From: a bacterium | Lineage (GTDB): Bacteria; Bdellovibrionota_C; UBA2361; SZUA-149 | DNA length: 7,590 bases | Direction: 5' to 3' | Assembly: GCA_003230795.1 (NCBI GenBank) | Contig: QIGM01000460.1 | Coordinates: 1-7,590, forward strand | Shown: positions 6,473-7,590 of the stretch, one piece after another | How the letters are laid out: every line of letters starts with the position of its first letter | Numbering within the stretch: the first letter of the stretch is position 1 | Made by a program: the position numbers and the translations under genes | Notes under the pieces: model-generated | The model's database searches: none | What the model saw: the letters and a program-made list of their open reading frames with translations, nothing else | Told to the model about the DNA's origin: nothing

Positions 6473-6493
6473 TATTATTTGGTAAAAATAATA
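6473..6493. repeat. AT-rich inverted repeat
   Basis: TATTATTT (6473-6480) and AAATAATA (6486-6493) are exact inverted copies around a 5-nt GGTAA loop, followed by a further AT-rich stretch to about 6504. It could be a regulator site or part of an AT-rich promoter region for the rightward gene. No clean -35/-10 pair was found here. Such low-complexity symmetry can arise by chance. Confidence 0.5.
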
Positions 6494-6530
6494 GGTTTTA
6501 TTTTAGCTCCCTGGTTTCAAGACGACTTTC

Positions 6531-6545
6531 GACAGCGAAGCTGTC
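6531..6545. repeat. hairpin with GCGAAGC core
   Basis: GACAGC-GAA-GCTGTC is a perfect 6-bp stem with a GAA loop. Its tip, GCGAAGC, is the sequence known from physical studies as an unusually stable DNA mini-hairpin. No T-run follows. It lies about 177 bp upstream of the rightward start codon. Confidence 0.7.
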
Positions 6546-6588
6546 CTCATCTCGATACCCTCAGGCCAGAACTTATGAGGCATCCGGT

Positions 6589-6658
6589 CAGCTAGCGCTA
6601 AGACCAGCTAGCGCTAAGACCAGCTAGCGCTAAGACCCAGCTAGCGCTAAGACCCAGC
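6589..6658. repeat. four tandem 16-17-bp repeats with palindromic core
   Basis: CAGCTAGCGCTAAGAC occurs exactly at 6589-6604, 6605-6620, 6621-6636 and 6638-6653. One extra C separates copies three and four and also follows copy four. CAGC at 6655-6658 begins a degenerate fifth copy. Each unit contains the 8-bp palindrome TAGCGCTA, so any two copies can pair. The array ends about 65 bp before the rightward start codon, a plausible place for a clustered operator. Confidence 0.95.
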
Positions 6659-6687
6659 GAGAGACAACGCTTAACAAAAGCGAATTG

Positions 6688-6697
6688 CGATTAATCG
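6688..6697. promoter_or_regulatory. 10-bp palindrome near the rightward start
   Basis: CGATTAATCG is a perfect palindrome 24 nt before ATG 6722. A small inverted repeat, CGCTT-AACAA-AAGCG (6668-6682), lies just before it. It may be a half-site pair for a dimeric regulator or an element of the mRNA leader. There is no direct evidence of function. Confidence 0.35.
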
Positions 6698-6721
6698 AAC
6701 AAACATGTTAATTCCCAGCAA

Positions 6722-7590
6722 ATGAAAATCCTTGTTTTTACCACTGACATGATACCGCTCGAAGCTTTGCCGACGAGCGGAACAGCTTTAAGAACCTTCG
6801 GACTCATCCAAGGTCTTCGTCACCACGGTCATGAAGTGGTGATCTCCGTTCCTAGTAGCGCGCTCGAAGGCCTAAAGAAGGCAAACAACCTCAGCTCGCT
6901 ACCTCAAGGCCTTCAAGAAGAGATTGCGGTGCTGGAAGCCCTCTCCTTCGACGCCTCAAATCAGAACTCAATTCTTTCTGAAGTATCTCCCGACGTTGTC
7001 ATTTGCGGACACTGGCCTGCAATGACTCTCGCGACAAAACCGAATCAAACTTTGATAATCGATTTAGCCGGACCGCACATGCTCGAACGGCACTACCAGG
7101 GGTCCCCCAATCAAATTGGCGCGATACTCGGAAAACTCGCAGCAATTTCAAACGCGGACTACTTCATCGTCTCTGGTGAAAAACAGCGGCTATATTTCCT
7201 CTCCTACCTCTTGAGAGCAGGAATCGAAAAGCCTGAGACGAAGATCATCAAAGTCGTAATGCCGCTCAATCCGGATATCCCTCAAGAGCGGTCGCAGAAC
7301 TCGGAGTCTTATCCAAACTTCGTCTTTGGTGGTGTTTTCCTACCTTGGCAAAATCCCGCGAAAGGCCTACGTGCGGTAAGAGATGAGATCTCCGCGAGAG
7401 AGCAAGGACAACTGACGCTAATTGGTGGGGCGCACCCGAATTACAAAATCAAAGAAGGTGTTTACGCCGAATTATTTGAAGAGCTATCAAACTGCTCTCG
7501 TGTAAATATCAGGCCAATGCTTCCCTACGCGGAATTCGTAAGCGCACTAGGGGACGTCGACATCGCGATCGACCTAATGAAATGGAATTT
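6722..7590 (+). CDS. GT-B glycosyltransferase, paralogue of the divergent gene (3' part outside window)
   Basis: An uninterrupted rightward frame of 289 codons that continues past the window end. The N-terminus MKILVFTTDMIPLEALPTSG aligns without gaps to the leftward glycosyltransferase. By my count 21 of the first 44 residues are identical. Further matched blocks are TLIIDLAG (110-117), ADYFIVSGEKQRLYFLSYLLRAG (starting near 145) and FVFGGVFLPWQNPAK (200-214). LMKWN at the window edge matches AMQYN just before the conserved EREL of the paralogue, so the donor-binding half lies outside. The middle portion, residues 45-105, is diverged and slightly longer. No signal peptide or membrane span is visible. 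It is probably a cytoplasmic transferase for another linkage in the same or a related glycan. ATG 6722 is the only start that fits the homology, although no Shine-Dalgarno sequence precedes it. Confidence 0.9.
   Translation, partial: MKILVFTTDMIPLEALPTSGTALRTFGLIQGLRHHGHEVVISVPSSALEGLKKANNLSSLPQGLQEEIAVLEALSFDASNQNSILSEVSPDVVICGHWPAMTLATKPNQTLIIDLAGPHMLERHYQGSPNQIGAILGKLAAISNADYFIVSGEKQRLYFLSYLLRAGIEKPETKIIKVVMPLNPDIPQERSQNSESYPNFVFGGVFLPWQNPAKGLRAVRDEISAREQGQLTLIGGAHPNYKIKEGVYAELFEELSNCSRVNIRPMLPYAEFVSALGDVDIAIDLMKWN

Larger units (their letters stand above)
6137..6721. other. 585-bp divergent intergenic region
   Basis: Non-coding DNA between two divergent glycosyltransferase genes. From left to right it holds the ops-like sequence and leader of the leftward operon, a 10-bp direct repeat, a GAA-loop hairpin, a leftward sigma70-like promoter, a plain stretch (about 6361-6470) with no structure I trust, an AT-rich inverted repeat, a second GAA-loop hairpin, four tandem 16-17-bp repeats and a palindrome before the rightward gene. 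I found no convincing ORF, tRNA or transposon end. The rightward promoter is not clearly identifiable. Confidence 0.8.

Noticed and set aside
6453..6480. Rho-independent terminator on the plus strand
   Set aside because: A 6-bp stem with a G-T pair (around CCCGCA/TGTGGG) is followed by T-rich DNA, but the T-tract is interrupted and no gene reads into it from the left on this strand.
6589..6658. CRISPR array
   Set aside because: The 16-17-bp units are directly abutting with no unique spacers, and no cas genes are present.
6770..6784. LPTSG in both GT-B proteins as a sortase signal
   Set aside because: It is at residues 16-20 of a cytoplasmic enzyme, part of the substrate-binding loop, without the C-terminal hydrophobic and basic tail that sortase substrates need.

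Overview
This window looks like part of a surface-polysaccharide gene cluster (capsule, O-antigen or exopolysaccharide type) from a bacterium. Base composition is moderate, roughly half G+C by eye. Shine-Dalgarno sites and sigma70-like promoter elements are recognisable. A Gram-negative, probably proteobacterial, host is my best guess, but nothing here fixes the taxon.

Six genes read leftward on the minus strand, in transcription order from right to left. They are a 607-residue family-4-like glycosyltransferase with a long C-terminal extension (4313-6136), a SAM-dependent methyltransferase with a low-complexity N-terminus (3461-4303), a UDP/GDP-sugar 6-dehydrogenase (2103-3362), an NAD-dependent sugar epimerase/dehydratase of the extended SDR family (1055-2080), a family-2 glycosyltransferase (199-957), and the first 58 codons of a small single-span membrane protein (1-175). 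Gaps are 9, 98, 22, 97 and 23 nt, so this is probably one operon. The 98-nt gap holds three 14-bp tandem repeats that carry extended -10-like sequences and may be an internal promoter.

On the right, a seventh gene (from 6722, open at the window end) reads rightward. Its product is a clear paralogue of the first minus-strand glycosyltransferase, so the two related genes face away from each other across a 585-bp intergenic region. That region is the most structured non-coding DNA here. It has a good candidate promoter for the leftward operon with a hairpin near the predicted transcript start, an ops/JUMPstart-like sequence just before the first start codon, a 10-bp direct repeat, two hairpins with GAA loops, an AT-rich inverted repeat, four tandem 16-17-bp repeats with a palindromic core, and a 10-bp palindrome near the rightward start.

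A likely joint role is this: the dehydrogenase makes a nucleotide-linked uronic acid, the SDR enzyme epimerises or dehydrates a nucleotide sugar, the glycosyltransferases build the glycan, and the methyltransferase modifies a sugar or terminates the chain. The exact sugars cannot be read from the sequence. I see no wholly new system. The most distinctive points are the divergent paralogous glycosyltransferases, the structured intergenic region, and several short tandem duplications, coding and non-coding, spread across the locus.
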